Positions 26,426 through 35,257 of a DNA stretch of 64,000 nucleotides are shown piece after piece. The stretch is from positions 1 to 64,000 of the forward strand of contig CAIMUP010000008.1 of NCBI GenBank assembly GCA_903844645.1. Reading direction: 5' to 3'. Source of the DNA: an uncultured Bacteroidota bacterium. Lineage in GTDB: Bacteria; Bacteroidota; Bacteroidia; AKYH767-A; JABDAW01. Made by a program: the position numbers and the translations under genes. Under the pieces are notes generated by a model. The model searched no databases, was not told where the DNA came from, and saw only the letters and a list, made by a program, of their open reading frames with translations. Position 1 is the stretch's first letter. Every line of letters starts with the position of its first letter.

Positions 26426-26866
26426 ATGAAAGACGATAAAACTACGATTGAGTTTTTTAAGGTTGATAATTCTTCTGAATTAAAAATCCCCTTTATTGGA
26501 AGTCCTATTATAGCGGGTTTTCCTTCCCCTGCAACTGATTATCTTGACGATGAAATTGATTTAAACAACGAACTGATAAAACATCCGGCTTCAACATTTT
26601 GTGGGCGGGTTAAAGGGCTTTCAATGATTGACGCTGAAATTAACAATGGAGATATTATCATTGTGGATAAGTCTTTAGAACCAAGAAATAACGATATTGC
26701 AGTATGTTTTTTGGACGGAGAATTTACCCTGAAAAGAATCCAAATTAGGAAAGATGAAGTTATTCTACTCCCTGCAAATTCTGAATTCAAACCGATAAGA
26801 GTTACCGAAGAAAACGATTTTCTTATTTGGGGGATCGTTACTTATGTTATTAAACCAAAACGATGA
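26426..26866 (+). CDS. umuD: UmuD-like S24 peptidase, translesion polymerase subunit
   Basis: 146 aa, typical of UmuD. The self-cleavage site is Ala30-Gly31 (IIAGFPSP), the nucleophile is Ser66 in VKGLSMIDAEI, and the general base is Lys103 in FTLKRI. After RecA-stimulated self-cleavage, UmuD' joins UmuC to form DNA polymerase V. It overlaps umuC by 4 bp (ATGA), the usual coupled arrangement. SOS control is expected from the family, but I see no recognisable LexA box. Confidence 0.93.
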   Translation: MKDDKTTIEFFKVDNSSELKIPFIGSPIIAGFPSPATDYLDDEIDLNNELIKHPASTFCGRVKGLSMIDAEINNGDIIIVDKSLEPRNNDIAVCFLDGEFTLKRIQIRKDEVILLPANSEFKPIRVTEENDFLIWGIVTYVIKPKR

Positions 26867-28125
26867 TTGGGCTTGTAGATTGCAATAATTTTTACGCTTC
26901 ATGTGAAAGGCTTTTTCGCCCTGAATTGAGAGGTTTACCAGTCTTGGTATTATCTAATAATGATGGTTGTGTTATTGCCCGTAGTAATGAAACAAAAGCA
27001 CTTGGTATTAAAATGGGTGTTCCGGCATTTGAGATAAAAGAGTTAATCAAACAACATAATATTTTTGTTTTTTCCTCCAACTATACCCTTTATGGCGATA
27101 TGAGCAATCGGGTAATGACTTTGCTTGGTGAGTACGCCCCAGAAATGGAAATTTACTCTATTGATGAAGCCTTTCTTTTTTTTTATGGATTTGAATATTA
27201 CGATTTAACTGAATATTCAAAACAGATAGTAAAACACGTTACCAAAGGTACTGGAATCCCTATAAGTATTGGAATAGCACCTACCAAGACCCTTGCGAAA
27301 ATGGCAAGTAAATTAGCAAAGAAAGTTCCGGCTAATAAAGGAGTTTTTGTAATGGATACAGAAGATAAAATTAATACTTCTTTAAAGGAATTTCCGATTG
27401 AAGATGTTTGGGGTATTGGAAGGCAGTATGCTGAATTATTAAAGAAAAATAATGTCAATACGGCATTAGATTTTATCAATAAACCAAAAGGATGGATTCA
27501 AAAAAATTTGACAGTTGTTGGTTTAAGAATGTGGAATGAATTGCATGGTGAACCGCAGATAGAATGGGAATTAGAACCTCCACCAAAGAAAAATATTTGC
27601 ACTTCAAGAAGTTTCGGTTCCATGCTAACAGAATATGAGCCTATTGCAGAAGCCCTATCAAATTACGCAGCCCGATGTGGTGAAAAATTGAGGAAACAAA
27701 ATGGATGTGCTAATGCAATAATGGTGTTTCTACACACTAATCAGTTCAGAAAAGATTTACCCCAATACGCTAAAAATATAGTCATTAAATTACCCGTTGC
27801 TTCTAATAGCAACATGGAACTGATTCATTATGCTTTGCAGGGATTAAAAAGGATTTACAAGAAGGGGTATCACTACAAAAAGGTAGGAATTATTGTTAGT
27901 GAGATAGTCCCTGATAATGCAGTACAACAAAATTTGTTTTATGTAGGAGATAGAGCAAAACAAAATTCTATAATGGAAACTATTGATGTATTAAATTCCA
28001 AAATGGGCAGGGATAAAGTACGAATTGCTTCACAGGGATTTAATCGAATATGGAAGTTAAAACAAGAACAATTATCTCCGTGTTATACAACAAGAATGAA
28101 AGATATTTTCACAGTTAATATTTAA
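26863..28125 (+). CDS. umuC: UmuC-like Y-family DNA polymerase (Pol V catalytic subunit)
   Basis: 420 aa, full length. The N-terminal catalytic motif is MIGLVDCNNFYASCERLF with the metal-binding Asp and steric-gate Tyr. The second metal site is IYSIDEAFLFF. The palm and fingers include SIGIAPTKTLAKMASKLAKK, and the helix-hairpin-helix thumb is VWGIGRQYAELLKKNNVNTA. The C-terminal little finger and UmuC extension (YKKVGIIVSEIVPDNAVQQNLF, shortened) are present. It performs error-prone bypass of DNA lesions together with UmuD'. A SRAP gene follows 3 bp downstream. Confidence 0.95.
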   Translation: MIGLVDCNNFYASCERLFRPELRGLPVLVLSNNDGCVIARSNETKALGIKMGVPAFEIKELIKQHNIFVFSSNYTLYGDMSNRVMTLLGEYAPEMEIYSIDEAFLFFYGFEYYDLTEYSKQIVKHVTKGTGIPISIGIAPTKTLAKMASKLAKKVPANKGVFVMDTEDKINTSLKEFPIEDVWGIGRQYAELLKKNNVNTALDFINKPKGWIQKNLTVVGLRMWNELHGEPQIEWELEPPPKKNICTSRSFGSMLTEYEPIAEALSNYAARCGEKLRKQNGCANAIMVFLHTNQFRKDLPQYAKNIVIKLPVASNSNMELIHYALQGLKRIYKKGYHYKKVGIIVSEIVPDNAVQQNLFYVGDRAKQNSIMETIDVLNSKMGRDKVRIASQGFNRIWKLKQEQLSPCYTTRMKDIFTVNI

Positions 28126-28128
28126 CCG

Positions 28129-28839
28129 ATGTGTTTCCATAATTCACTTACAATCGAGGCAATAAAACTTGAACATAGGTTCGATGCTCAACTTCTTGGT
28201 GAATACGAATCATTATACCATGAGAAGGGATTTGGATTTGAAAAAAGACCAATTATTACCACTGAAAAACCTCAATCAATACAGTTATACAATTGGGGGT
28301 TGATACCGCACTGGATGAAAACTTTGGATGAAGCCCTTAAATTTCGTGGCAATACATTAAATGCTGTATCTGAAACCGTATTTGATAAACCTTCCTTTAA
28401 GTTTTCCATTATGAAAAAAAGATGCCTCGTTCCATCCACCGGATTTTATGAATGGCAGGATGTCAAAGGAAAAAAGTACCCTTATTTTATTCATCTAAAG
28501 AACGAGGAAATATTTGCAATGGCAGGTATCTATCAGAATTGGACAGATAATGAAACTGGTGAAATATTCAACACTTTTTCAATACTAACAACCGAAGCAA
28601 ATCCATTAATGGCAACCATTCACAATTTAAAAAAAAGAATGCCTGTTATTATTCCAAAAGAAAGAGAAAAGGAATGGTTGAATCCTGATTTAACTAAAGA
28701 AGAAATTACTTCGTTTTTAGCACCTTATGACGAAACAAAAATGGAAGCCCACACAATAAGTAAACTAATTACTTCTCGGTCTGAAAACTCAAACCTACCG
28801 GAAGTTCAGAAGGAATTTATTTACTCTGTGTTGCTATAA
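28129..28839 (+). CDS. SRAP/HMCES-family abasic-site DNA-protein crosslink protein (YedK-like)
   Basis: 236 aa. The invariant Met1-Cys2 start (MCFHNS) supplies the Cys that forms a thiazolidine crosslink with abasic sites in single-stranded DNA. Further family motifs are YNWGLIPHWM, NTLNAVSETV (the N-A-R/S-E-T region), CLVPSTGFYEWQ with the catalytic Glu, and the late His in TIHNLKKRMPVI. It follows umuC almost directly, so the cluster is a lesion-tolerance operon: Pol V for bypass, SRAP for abasic sites. Confidence 0.93.
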   Translation: MCFHNSLTIEAIKLEHRFDAQLLGEYESLYHEKGFGFEKRPIITTEKPQSIQLYNWGLIPHWMKTLDEALKFRGNTLNAVSETVFDKPSFKFSIMKKRCLVPSTGFYEWQDVKGKKYPYFIHLKNEEIFAMAGIYQNWTDNETGEIFNTFSILTTEANPLMATIHNLKKRMPVIIPKEREKEWLNPDLTKEEITSFLAPYDETKMEAHTISKLITSRSENSNLPEVQKEFIYSVLL

Positions 28840-28922
28840 AAATATTTGTAGAGGGAAGGAAACTTGGAATAGTACCCGTATATAATTATAGCTTTGTATT
28901 AATACAAAAAATAACACTGATT

Positions 28923-29375
28923 ATGAAATTGATAAATAGTATAGAAATGATGAGGTGGGAGTTTTCGATAGCAAAAAGGTATAGCACGAGTTATACAAAT
29001 AAATTGAGGACTATTTCAAAATATTCAACTCCTTTTGTCCTGAAGTGTTACATCCTACAACAATGTTCTAAACAAGGTTTTGAGTTGCGAGATAGATACC
29101 TCGATTTTGAAGCATTATCCATTATTGAATATCTTGGATTAAATAACTTCAAAAGAGCTTCTGTGAATGCAGGTTTATTTAACCCTGTTAGAATTGCGAC
29201 ATCAGTGAAATACCTTGTTAGTAAAGGCTACTTAAAAAATGATAATGGTACTTATAGAACTACCGAACATTATGAAGCCTTTTGGGATTGCTTCAAAATA
29301 GAATATAGAAAAGCATTAAAGAAATTTTCAAATGTCGAAAGAATTGGAAAGAGGAGGAAGAAATTAAGGAAGTAG
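28923..29375 (+). CDS. hypothetical basic protein, possibly winged-helix
   Basis: 150 aa with a strongly basic C-terminus (ERIGKRRKKLRK). The stretch ASVNAGLFNPVRIATSVKYLVSKGYLKNDNGTYRTTEHYEAF looks like a winged-helix DNA-binding domain (helix, recognition helix, wing), here noted as a pattern only. It starts 83 bp after the SRAP gene. It may be a regulator of the lesion-tolerance genes or a mobile-element protein. Confidence 0.55.
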   Translation: MKLINSIEMMRWEFSIAKRYSTSYTNKLRTISKYSTPFVLKCYILQQCSKQGFELRDRYLDFEALSIIEYLGLNNFKRASVNAGLFNPVRIATSVKYLVSKGYLKNDNGTYRTTEHYEAFWDCFKIEYRKALKKFSNVERIGKRRKKLRK

Positions 29376-29553
29376 AAGCGACTGAAAGGCGGGATAGTCC
29401 CCTATTTAAGCCCCCAACCTCTTCATAAGAAAAATCACTTTCCCCGAAGCCGCACTACCTCTTTTTTGAACTATTTTAAATTTTGAGGCATAAATCGAAG
29501 TATATCCCTGGAGGGGAGAATCCAATAGGCTACCTATCCAGTCACTATATTAG

Positions 29554-29805
29554 TTACTTTGAATTAATATAATATTGCTCTAAAGTTGAAGGAGAGTTGA
29601 AGCCAAGAATTTCTGCAAGGTAACATAGTGCAATAAAAGGAATGTATTTCTTCTTACCATTACTAACTGCATAAACAGATTGCTTAGTAAGTTTACCACG
29701 GGCTTTAAGATTCGATGTGATACTTATTTTATTGTCATTACAATATAAAAGAAATCCCCTACAAACATTTTGACAAAAGTCAGTTTGAATTTGTTGTGTT
29801 TTCAT
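29554..29805 (-). CDS. small helix-turn-helix (XRE-like) regulator
   Basis: 83 aa. The middle has the pattern of a Cro/C1-type helix-turn-helix: LKARGKLTKQSVYAVSNGKKKY followed by IPFIALCYLAEILGFN, with LTKQSVYAVSNGK as the turn and recognition helix. Such regulators are common on mobile and defence islands. It stands alone, facing the hypothetical at 28923. About 100-200 bp on either side hold no gene. Confidence 0.55.
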   Translation of the reverse strand: MKTQQIQTDFCQNVCRGFLLYCNDNKISITSNLKARGKLTKQSVYAVSNGKKKYIPFIALCYLAEILGFNSPSTLEQYYINSK

Positions 29806-30610
29806 TATGCAAAATTAGTAATAAAAATTGAAATTATGAGATGTAATAGATATTTGTTTGATGGATAGGGTTACATACTCCAAAATACACCCTTTAATTT
29901 CAAAAGGAAATCACAAATTGCCGAAGCGGGGTGGCAGTTATTTAGAATTTTATTATTTGGTGTAAACGTGGAGTATAGTAGCCCCTTTTTAAGCATCGGT
30001 TGGGCTTTTTGGAAGTCCCGCCGGTCTGATTCATTGTGCCGCCCTCAAAAATAAATTCAATCACAATTCTTGAAACTAACTAAAAGTATTTTGGAATCGA
30101 AAAGGAAACGGGATAAATCATTCCTATCCTTCTCTGGTTGGAAGTATTAAAGCAATCCTTTCTTATACTATGTTTGTTTACATCAATCCACATTCAGGGC
30201 TTTCAATTCAAGAGTTTGAAGATGTAGGAATTACTTGTAAGTTAGGGCATCCTGACAAAGAAAGTTTCCACTAAGGTATAAAGATTCATGTTTAAGATTT
30301 TTTTCCAGTAAAAAAAACTACCAACAATTTCATTGTTGTATATTCACTTTCCTTTATAATTTGGCTTTGAACATTGTTTCTTCTCGATATATCAATGACT
30401 GATAAGTTTTCTATTCAATTATGATTTTAATATAATCTTATCTAATTCCAAACATCTATTATCCTTCGATTTATCCTTATATGAAACTAAAATGTATTAT
30501 CAAGTGTTCCGAAACCCTTGTAGAATCAGGCTTTTAAGCACTTTATAATGTATATATATAAAATAGCAACATTCAATTTGGTGTAAACCATAGTGTAAAC
30601 CCAAATTAAA
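29806..30610. other. gene-poor 0.8 kb between the island genes and tRNA-Glu
   Basis: No convincing gene. There is a 34-codon frame at 30170-30274 (MFVYINPHSGLSIQEF...) that may be a remnant. The 13-mer ATTTGGTGTAAAC occurs at about 29958 and again at about 30579, where a second GTGTAAAC follows 12 bp later. These direct repeats beside the 3' end of a tRNA gene would fit a mobile-element edge, but no integrase is present. Confidence 0.4.
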
Positions 30611-30643
30611 AATCCCTTGCAAGTTGTTGATTTGCAAGGGATT
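30611..30643 (-). terminator. terminator of tRNA-Glu
   Basis: A 12-bp perfect stem, AATCCCTTGCAA / TTGCAAGGGATT, with a 9-nt loop. On the minus strand it is followed by a T5 tract, 15 bp after the tRNA 3' end. Confidence 0.85.
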
Positions 30644-30657
30644 ATACACGACCTGTG

Positions 30658-30729
30658 TAGCCCGTAGGGGAGTCGAACCCCTCTTTCCAGGATGAAAACC
30701 TGAGGTCCTAACCGATAGACGAACGGGCC
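30658..30729 (-). tRNA. tRNA-Glu (TTC)
   Basis: Read on the minus strand it folds into a full cloverleaf. The acceptor is GGCCCGT/ACGGGCT with a closing G-U pair. The anticodon arm is CAGG-TTTTCAT-CCTG, giving anticodon TTC. The T arm is AGGGG-TTCGACT-CCCCT and the discriminator is A. CCA is not encoded. A consensus promoter lies upstream and a terminator downstream. The accessory island ends on its 3' side. Confidence 0.95.
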
Positions 30730-30761
30730 TTTCCTAAATCCCATTTCCTCGAATGGGGGCG

Positions 30762-30769
30762 CAAATATA
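30762..30769 (-). promoter_or_regulatory. -7 promoter box of tRNA-Glu
   Basis: TATATTTGCG on the minus strand matches TAnnTTTG and lies 33 bp upstream of the mature tRNA 5' end. Confidence 0.65.
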
Positions 30770-30826
30770 TACTTTTTATTTGAAATGAAACAAGGGGACT
30801 GAAATATTTTGCAATTGTAGGCAACT

Positions 30827-30854
30827 TTTGTCGTTCTGTATTTTCCTATTTTTG
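30827..30854 (+). promoter_or_regulatory. promoter of the TlpA-like gene at 30887
   Basis: A -33 TTTG at 30827-30830 and a -7 TATTTTTG at 30847-30854, with a leader of about 27 nt. Confidence 0.6.
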
Positions 30855-30886
30855 CCGTCATTAAAAAATTATCATAAACTATAATC

Positions 30887-32416
30887 ATGAAAAAATATCT
30901 TTTCATTACCTCTCTTTTTATTGTTTTTTCATTCATCGTCATTGCGCAGGAAAAGAATGTCGTTTTATGCGGAATCGTGGTGTCTTCATTGCCAGAAAAA
31001 TATAAGGTAAGCGACCATATTTCTATCTGCCGTCTGCGAAATTTTTGCTCGACGTCGAAGTCGAATCGTATCTTTTATTACCCGAAGAAAGATACCATTC
31101 CCGATAGCTTTTATTTCTCTTTTAAGATTAAAGAATCCACGCCGTTCGAGCTGGTTTTGGATAATACCATTATCCGTCTTTATCTTTCTCCAATGGATAG
31201 TTTGCATGTGGTTTTAGATTTTAATACCGCGAACTACAATGCCCAGTATTCGGGCAAAGGAGCGGCTATCAACAACTACTTGGCTCGGGAATATTTTAAT
31301 AAAAACTCTTCCGAAAATCCCTTTAAACTGCATCGAAAAGAATATCGGAAGATGAAGCCTTCCGACTTCTATTATCTCTGCGATAGCATCATCAGGATTG
31401 AGAAAAATAAACTGCAAACATTTGCCCATGACAACAGCATGAGTGCCTTAATTCATCGCTTCCATTCGGAATACAGTTATGACATTGCCAACGAACAGTA
31501 TTCTTATCTTAAAACCCATTTCAAGGAGCGGTTGATGGCTGGAGAAACCTTGGGTCCTGATTCGAGCTATTATTGGTTTCTTAATCCCAAAAACTACCTC
31601 ATTCCGAAGGGTGTAGATAAGGATATGTTTGAGAACATAAGGACAAATATTCAGGTTACCATCAATGATTCATCTGCCTTGAACTCTGCCTTCTACTTCC
31701 GTTTTCTGGATAACTATTTAAGCGATTTGATGCCATCGTATCTTGCTGATAAATTCTTTCGCGATTCTACTTTGGAGTTTATTACTATCCACCAATACCG
31801 CCTTGCAACACAGCAATTCACTGGCAAAGTAAAGGATGTGATGCTCGGAAGAATTCTATGTAATACCTTCTTATCCCAAACGGAAAATACCAAAATTATA
31901 GATTCGTTGATGAGCAATTATAGAAGCCTTAAACCTGATACTTCTTGCCTTAATACTGTCGAAGATAAGTATTTGGAATATCTTAAATTAATCAAAGGGG
32001 CGAAGGCTCCCGACTTTGTGTTTAAGAATCAGCATGGTAAGCAAAAGTCGCTTGCTGCATGCAAAGGGAAGGTAGTGTATATCGTGGTATGCTCGTCGTT
32101 TAATGTTACTTCATTGAATGAAATGAATGCCTTTGCGACGCTTCAGGAGCATCTCGAAAAGAAGAATGTTGAACTGCTGTATGTGTCATTAGATACCAAG
32201 AAAGAGGAGTGGGAAAAGAACGTAAAAATGTTCAAGATAGAGGGTGAACAATGGCTGCCGGCATTAGAAAACAAGCAGGACGAATTCAGCACCTTATACA
32301 ACATCCGCAGCCTTCCGCAGTGTATTCTTATTGACAAGGAAGGACGCATCGTTTCCACCAATTCCAAGCATCCGAGCCAAGGCGTGGAGGGCGATATTGA
32401 GGAATTGTTGAGGTAG
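30887..32416 (+). CDS. periplasmic thioredoxin-fold (TlpA-like) protein without the CxxC pair
   Basis: 509 aa. A signal peptide ends IVIAQ. A long N-terminal region (about 25-350) is of the kind often called DUF4369/DUF5106 in Bacteroidota TlpA proteins. A thioredoxin-like C-terminal domain (360-509) begins with GAKAPDFVFKNQHG. The place of the CxxC active site reads VVCSSFNVTSLNEM, so at most one Cys remains and disulphide exchange in the normal way is impossible. The cis-Pro region SLPQCILID is kept. It may bind rather than reduce. Compare the gene at 41415, which keeps CGHC. Confidence 0.8.
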   Translation: MKKYLFITSLFIVFSFIVIAQEKNVVLCGIVVSSLPEKYKVSDHISICRLRNFCSTSKSNRIFYYPKKDTIPDSFYFSFKIKESTPFELVLDNTIIRLYLSPMDSLHVVLDFNTANYNAQYSGKGAAINNYLAREYFNKNSSENPFKLHRKEYRKMKPSDFYYLCDSIIRIEKNKLQTFAHDNSMSALIHRFHSEYSYDIANEQYSYLKTHFKERLMAGETLGPDSSYYWFLNPKNYLIPKGVDKDMFENIRTNIQVTINDSSALNSAFYFRFLDNYLSDLMPSYLADKFFRDSTLEFITIHQYRLATQQFTGKVKDVMLGRILCNTFLSQTENTKIIDSLMSNYRSLKPDTSCLNTVEDKYLEYLKLIKGAKAPDFVFKNQHGKQKSLAACKGKVVYIVVCSSFNVTSLNEMNAFATLQEHLEKKNVELLYVSLDTKKEEWEKNVKMFKIEGEQWLPALENKQDEFSTLYNIRSLPQCILIDKEGRIVSTNSKHPSQGVEGDIEELLR

Positions 32417-32733
32417 GGATTTATTCCTTTTCCTCTTCCTCTTCCCGAAATTGGTGCGGGCATAGGGATATGGTCGTTGGATTATGGGTTCAACCTCACG
32501 GGAGCTTCGAACCTGTCAGGATGCTTGGACAAAAATTTATCTGCCGGAGCCAAGTTGAAAGGGCGGTTACTGATGCCAATTAAATTAAATGAAAATTTTT
32601 TGTCGTTCGTACGGTCTTTTACTACTTCACTCATAGTTTTTATTATTTATTAGGGTTTATTATTTAATTATATCATTTTTTTGGTAAGGCATAATATCAT
32701 TTTTTGATAAAATGTTTCCGAAAACCGAGCAAG

Positions 32734-32900
32734 GATCGGGGACTTTTTTTAAAAACTCCCCGATCTTAGTTCCAAGATCGGGGTATTTTTTTGAGAATGA
32801 CCGACCATAGTCCGAGGATCGGGGTGTGTAATTTATACTGACCAATCCTTTTCCTAACATCGGGGTATTTCCCAGAATCTGACCAATTATAGTCCCCTTT
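32734..32900. repeat. 42-bp tandem array 6 (about 4 units)
   Basis: The core GATCGGGG recurs at 32734, 32776 and 32818 (exactly 42 bp apart), with a slipped copy at 32858 (CATCGGGG, 40 bp). Between cores runs a diverged GA(C/T)CGACCATAGTCC-like stretch. It lies in an 864-bp gap that also contains a REP palindrome and a copy of the GC-rich element; no gene is supported in the rest of 32417-33280. A lone half palindrome, CCTGTCAGGATGCTTGG, lies near 32514. Confidence 0.75.
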
Positions 32901-32965
32901 GTTGCCATCCCGAAAGGCATCCCACCACCAGAGAAAACCGAACTTTTAGCAAAGGCAAGATGTCC

Positions 32966-33015
32966 AAGCATCCTGACAGGGAATCGCGTAGGGGCGATTG
33001 CCTGTCAGGATGCTT
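32966..33015. repeat. REP-like 50-bp palindrome
   Basis: Perfect 15-bp arms AAGCATCCTGACAGG / CCTGTCAGGATGCTT around an inner AATCGC / GCGATT stem. It is the same family as 10426-10477 and again directly precedes a GC-rich element. Confidence 0.9.
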
Positions 33016-33027
33016 ATCGTGATTATG

Positions 33028-33189
33028 GACTGGGTCGTTTGCAAGCGCGAGGGATGGGAGGGGCTTGGTTACCGCCTTTTGGGTGGGACTTTTCCTGGGG
33101 CAGGCGGGAACGGAACCCCCGGACAGCCTGACCGCTGCTGCCTGTTGGTGGGGTCTTTTGGGTGGGAGGCAGCAGGGGACGCGCCATAA
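33028..33189 (+). repeat. dispersed GC-rich structured element, copy 3
   Basis: From GACTGGGTCGT to GACGCGCCATAA. The second hairpin is CTGCTGCC/GGCAGCAG as in copy 2; the first is GTTACCGCC/GGCGGGAAC. It lies 12 bp after the palindrome at 32966-33015. Confidence 0.85.
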
Positions 33190-33261
33190 CGAGAATTATA
33201 AATTATGAATTGGTCTATTAATTTAATACCTTCGGAATGGAAACTATCACCGATGAATTAT

Positions 33262-33269
33262 TAGATTTG
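33262..33269 (+). promoter_or_regulatory. -7 promoter box of the adenylate cyclase gene
   Basis: TAGATTTG followed by C matches TAnnTTTG. It is only 12 bp before the ATG at 33281, so the leader is very short, or translation begins at the ATG at 33296. Confidence 0.55.
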
Positions 33270-33280
33270 CGGCGCAATTA

Positions 33281-35149
33281 ATGAACAAATACGACATGAT
33301 GCCTCGCACTACTTTTTTCAGAATATTCCTAATATTATTCCTACTAACAGGTGTTATAAACCGTATTTCGGCACAATCGAAGGAGCATATAGATTCCTTG
33401 ATTGAGCAAGTGAAACGAACCCCTGACGATACTACCAAACTGCAATATCTTAATGAACTTGTGGACATCGCGCCGGACGGGACTTGGCAGCTATATAACG
33501 AACAAATGAGGACGCTGTCGAATAAATTAATGGGCAATGTTTCAACTAATAAGGCTGCTAAGAAATACCTTGCCGTTTCGGATAATAATTCGGCAACCGA
33601 TTTAGGCGAAAAGGGAGATTATAAAAAGGCGTTGAGCTATCTGATTGACTGTATTAAGATTCAGGAGGAGCTGGGAAATAAGAAGGATTTAGCTTTGGCT
33701 TTGAATAATACGGGGGCTATTTATGATCGGGATGGGGACCATGATAAGGCTCTCGAAAATTATTATCGTGCCATAAAATTAGAGGAAGATACGGCGGTGA
33801 ATGACTTCACCGATCTGGTCTCTACGCTGACAAATGTGGGACGGATATTCTTTGATAAAAACAGCTACGATAGTGCCTTGATTTATTTTGAAAAGGGCTT
33901 GGTGGTGGTCGAAAAACATAAGATTAAAAGCCTCGATAATGTTACGGCATTGTATAAGGACTTGGGGAATTTGATGGAGAAAAAAGGCAATCTGGAGCAG
34001 GCTTTGGAATATTACAGCAAGGGCTTGAAAGTGGCTGACGATGGCGGTTATAAGATAGGGCAGTCCATCAATTTGCTGGGGATGGCGGATGTTTATTTTG
34101 ATAAGAACGAGATTGCCAAGTCGCTTGGATATGCCCAAAAAGCATTTGCATTAGCCATCAAGACGGATAACTTAAAGAACATTATTGGGGCATCGAATTT
34201 ATTGACTAAGATTTATAAAAAGCAGGGCAACTTCAAGGATGCTTTGGGGATGTATGAACTTGCAATAAAGACTCGCGACAGTCTTTTCAGTGCCGACAAT
34301 CACAAGGCGAGTGTGCGTACCCAGTTTCAAGTTGAATTCAATAAAAAGCAGGACTCTACCAAGGCGGAACAGGCGAAGATTGATGCCGTGAAGGCTACTG
34401 AATTACAGAACCGGAAACGGATTCGGAACTTCACGTTGGGGGGCATGGTGATCGTGGTTTTCTTCTTGATTTTGGTGTTTCGGCAACGGAATAAAATTGC
34501 GAAAGAGAAGCATCGCAGCGAGGAATTATTGCTTAATATTCTTCCTGAAGAAGTAGCTCAAGAGTTGAAGGATACGGGCGGCGCGAAGGTCAAGAGTTTT
34601 GAATCGGTAACGGTTTTATTCACCGATTTTAAGGGCTTCACGCAGATTAGTGAGAAGCTGACACCGGAAGAATTGGTTGCCGAAATAGACTATTGTTTTC
34701 GGGGCTTCGATAATATTATTCACAAGCATGGCATCGAGAAGATCAAGACGATTGGCGACAGCTATATGTGTGCCGGTGGGGTTCCGAAAGCCAATTTCAC
34801 TCATGCCGAAGACGTGGTGAATGCTGCCATCGAGATTCGCGATTTTATTCTGAAACACAAGCAAGAGAAGATTGCTCGTGGCGAGATTCCGTTCGAGATT
34901 CGGATAGGGGTACATACCGGTCCCGTCGTGGCGGGGATTGTCGGGACTAAGAAATTTGCTTACGATATTTGGGGGGATGCCGTGAATACTGCCTCCCGAA
35001 TGGAAAGTAGTGGCGAGGCTGGCAAGGTGAATATTTCGGGGATAACTTTTGAGTTGATAAAAGATAAATTCAATTGCCTTCATCGCGGAAAAATCATGGC
35101 GAAGGGCAAGGGCGATATTGATATGTACTTCGTCGAGCTTAAAAGTTAG
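33281..35149 (+). CDS. TPR-repeat class III adenylate cyclase
   Basis: 622 aa. A signal or anchor segment (IFLILFLLTGVIN, about 12-25) is followed by about six TPR repeats (100-370), one transmembrane helix (FTLGGMVIVVFFLILVF, near 385-402), and a class III cyclase domain. Metal-binding aspartates are Asp449 (LFTDFKGF) and Asp493 (TIGDSYM). The ATP-selecting residues are the Lys of KIKTIGD and the Asp of YDIWGD, and the transition-state residues are in NTASRMESS. It therefore makes cAMP, with the TPRs outside the inner membrane and the catalytic domain in the cytosol. The start could be 33281 or the ATG at 33296; the promoter position slightly favours the latter. Confidence 0.9.
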   Translation: MNKYDMMPRTTFFRIFLILFLLTGVINRISAQSKEHIDSLIEQVKRTPDDTTKLQYLNELVDIAPDGTWQLYNEQMRTLSNKLMGNVSTNKAAKKYLAVSDNNSATDLGEKGDYKKALSYLIDCIKIQEELGNKKDLALALNNTGAIYDRDGDHDKALENYYRAIKLEEDTAVNDFTDLVSTLTNVGRIFFDKNSYDSALIYFEKGLVVVEKHKIKSLDNVTALYKDLGNLMEKKGNLEQALEYYSKGLKVADDGGYKIGQSINLLGMADVYFDKNEIAKSLGYAQKAFALAIKTDNLKNIIGASNLLTKIYKKQGNFKDALGMYELAIKTRDSLFSADNHKASVRTQFQVEFNKKQDSTKAEQAKIDAVKATELQNRKRIRNFTLGGMVIVVFFLILVFRQRNKIAKEKHRSEELLLNILPEEVAQELKDTGGAKVKSFESVTVLFTDFKGFTQISEKLTPEELVAEIDYCFRGFDNIIHKHGIEKIKTIGDSYMCAGGVPKANFTHAEDVVNAAIEIRDFILKHKQEKIARGEIPFEIRIGVHTGPVVAGIVGTKKFAYDIWGDAVNTASRMESSGEAGKVNISGITFELIKDKFNCLHRGKIMAKGKGDIDMYFVELKS

Positions 35150-35257
35150 GCGAGGAATATCCTCCATTATTTATTCCATCATTCAAGGTACTATTTTATT
35201 ATTTGGCGATTGCCGATTGGGGTTTTTAATCCCATTAATACAACGGAATAAAGTGCT

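Noticed and set aside
29400..30020. Inverted repeats flanking the XRE-like gene as ends of an insertion sequence
   Set aside because: Only short GC-rich words (GGCGGGA, GCCGAAG, CCCAACC) are shared; no consistent terminal inverted repeat or transposase could be seen.
30526..30942. 138-codon minus-strand frame
   Set aside because: It runs through tRNA-Glu, its terminator and its promoter; a shadow.
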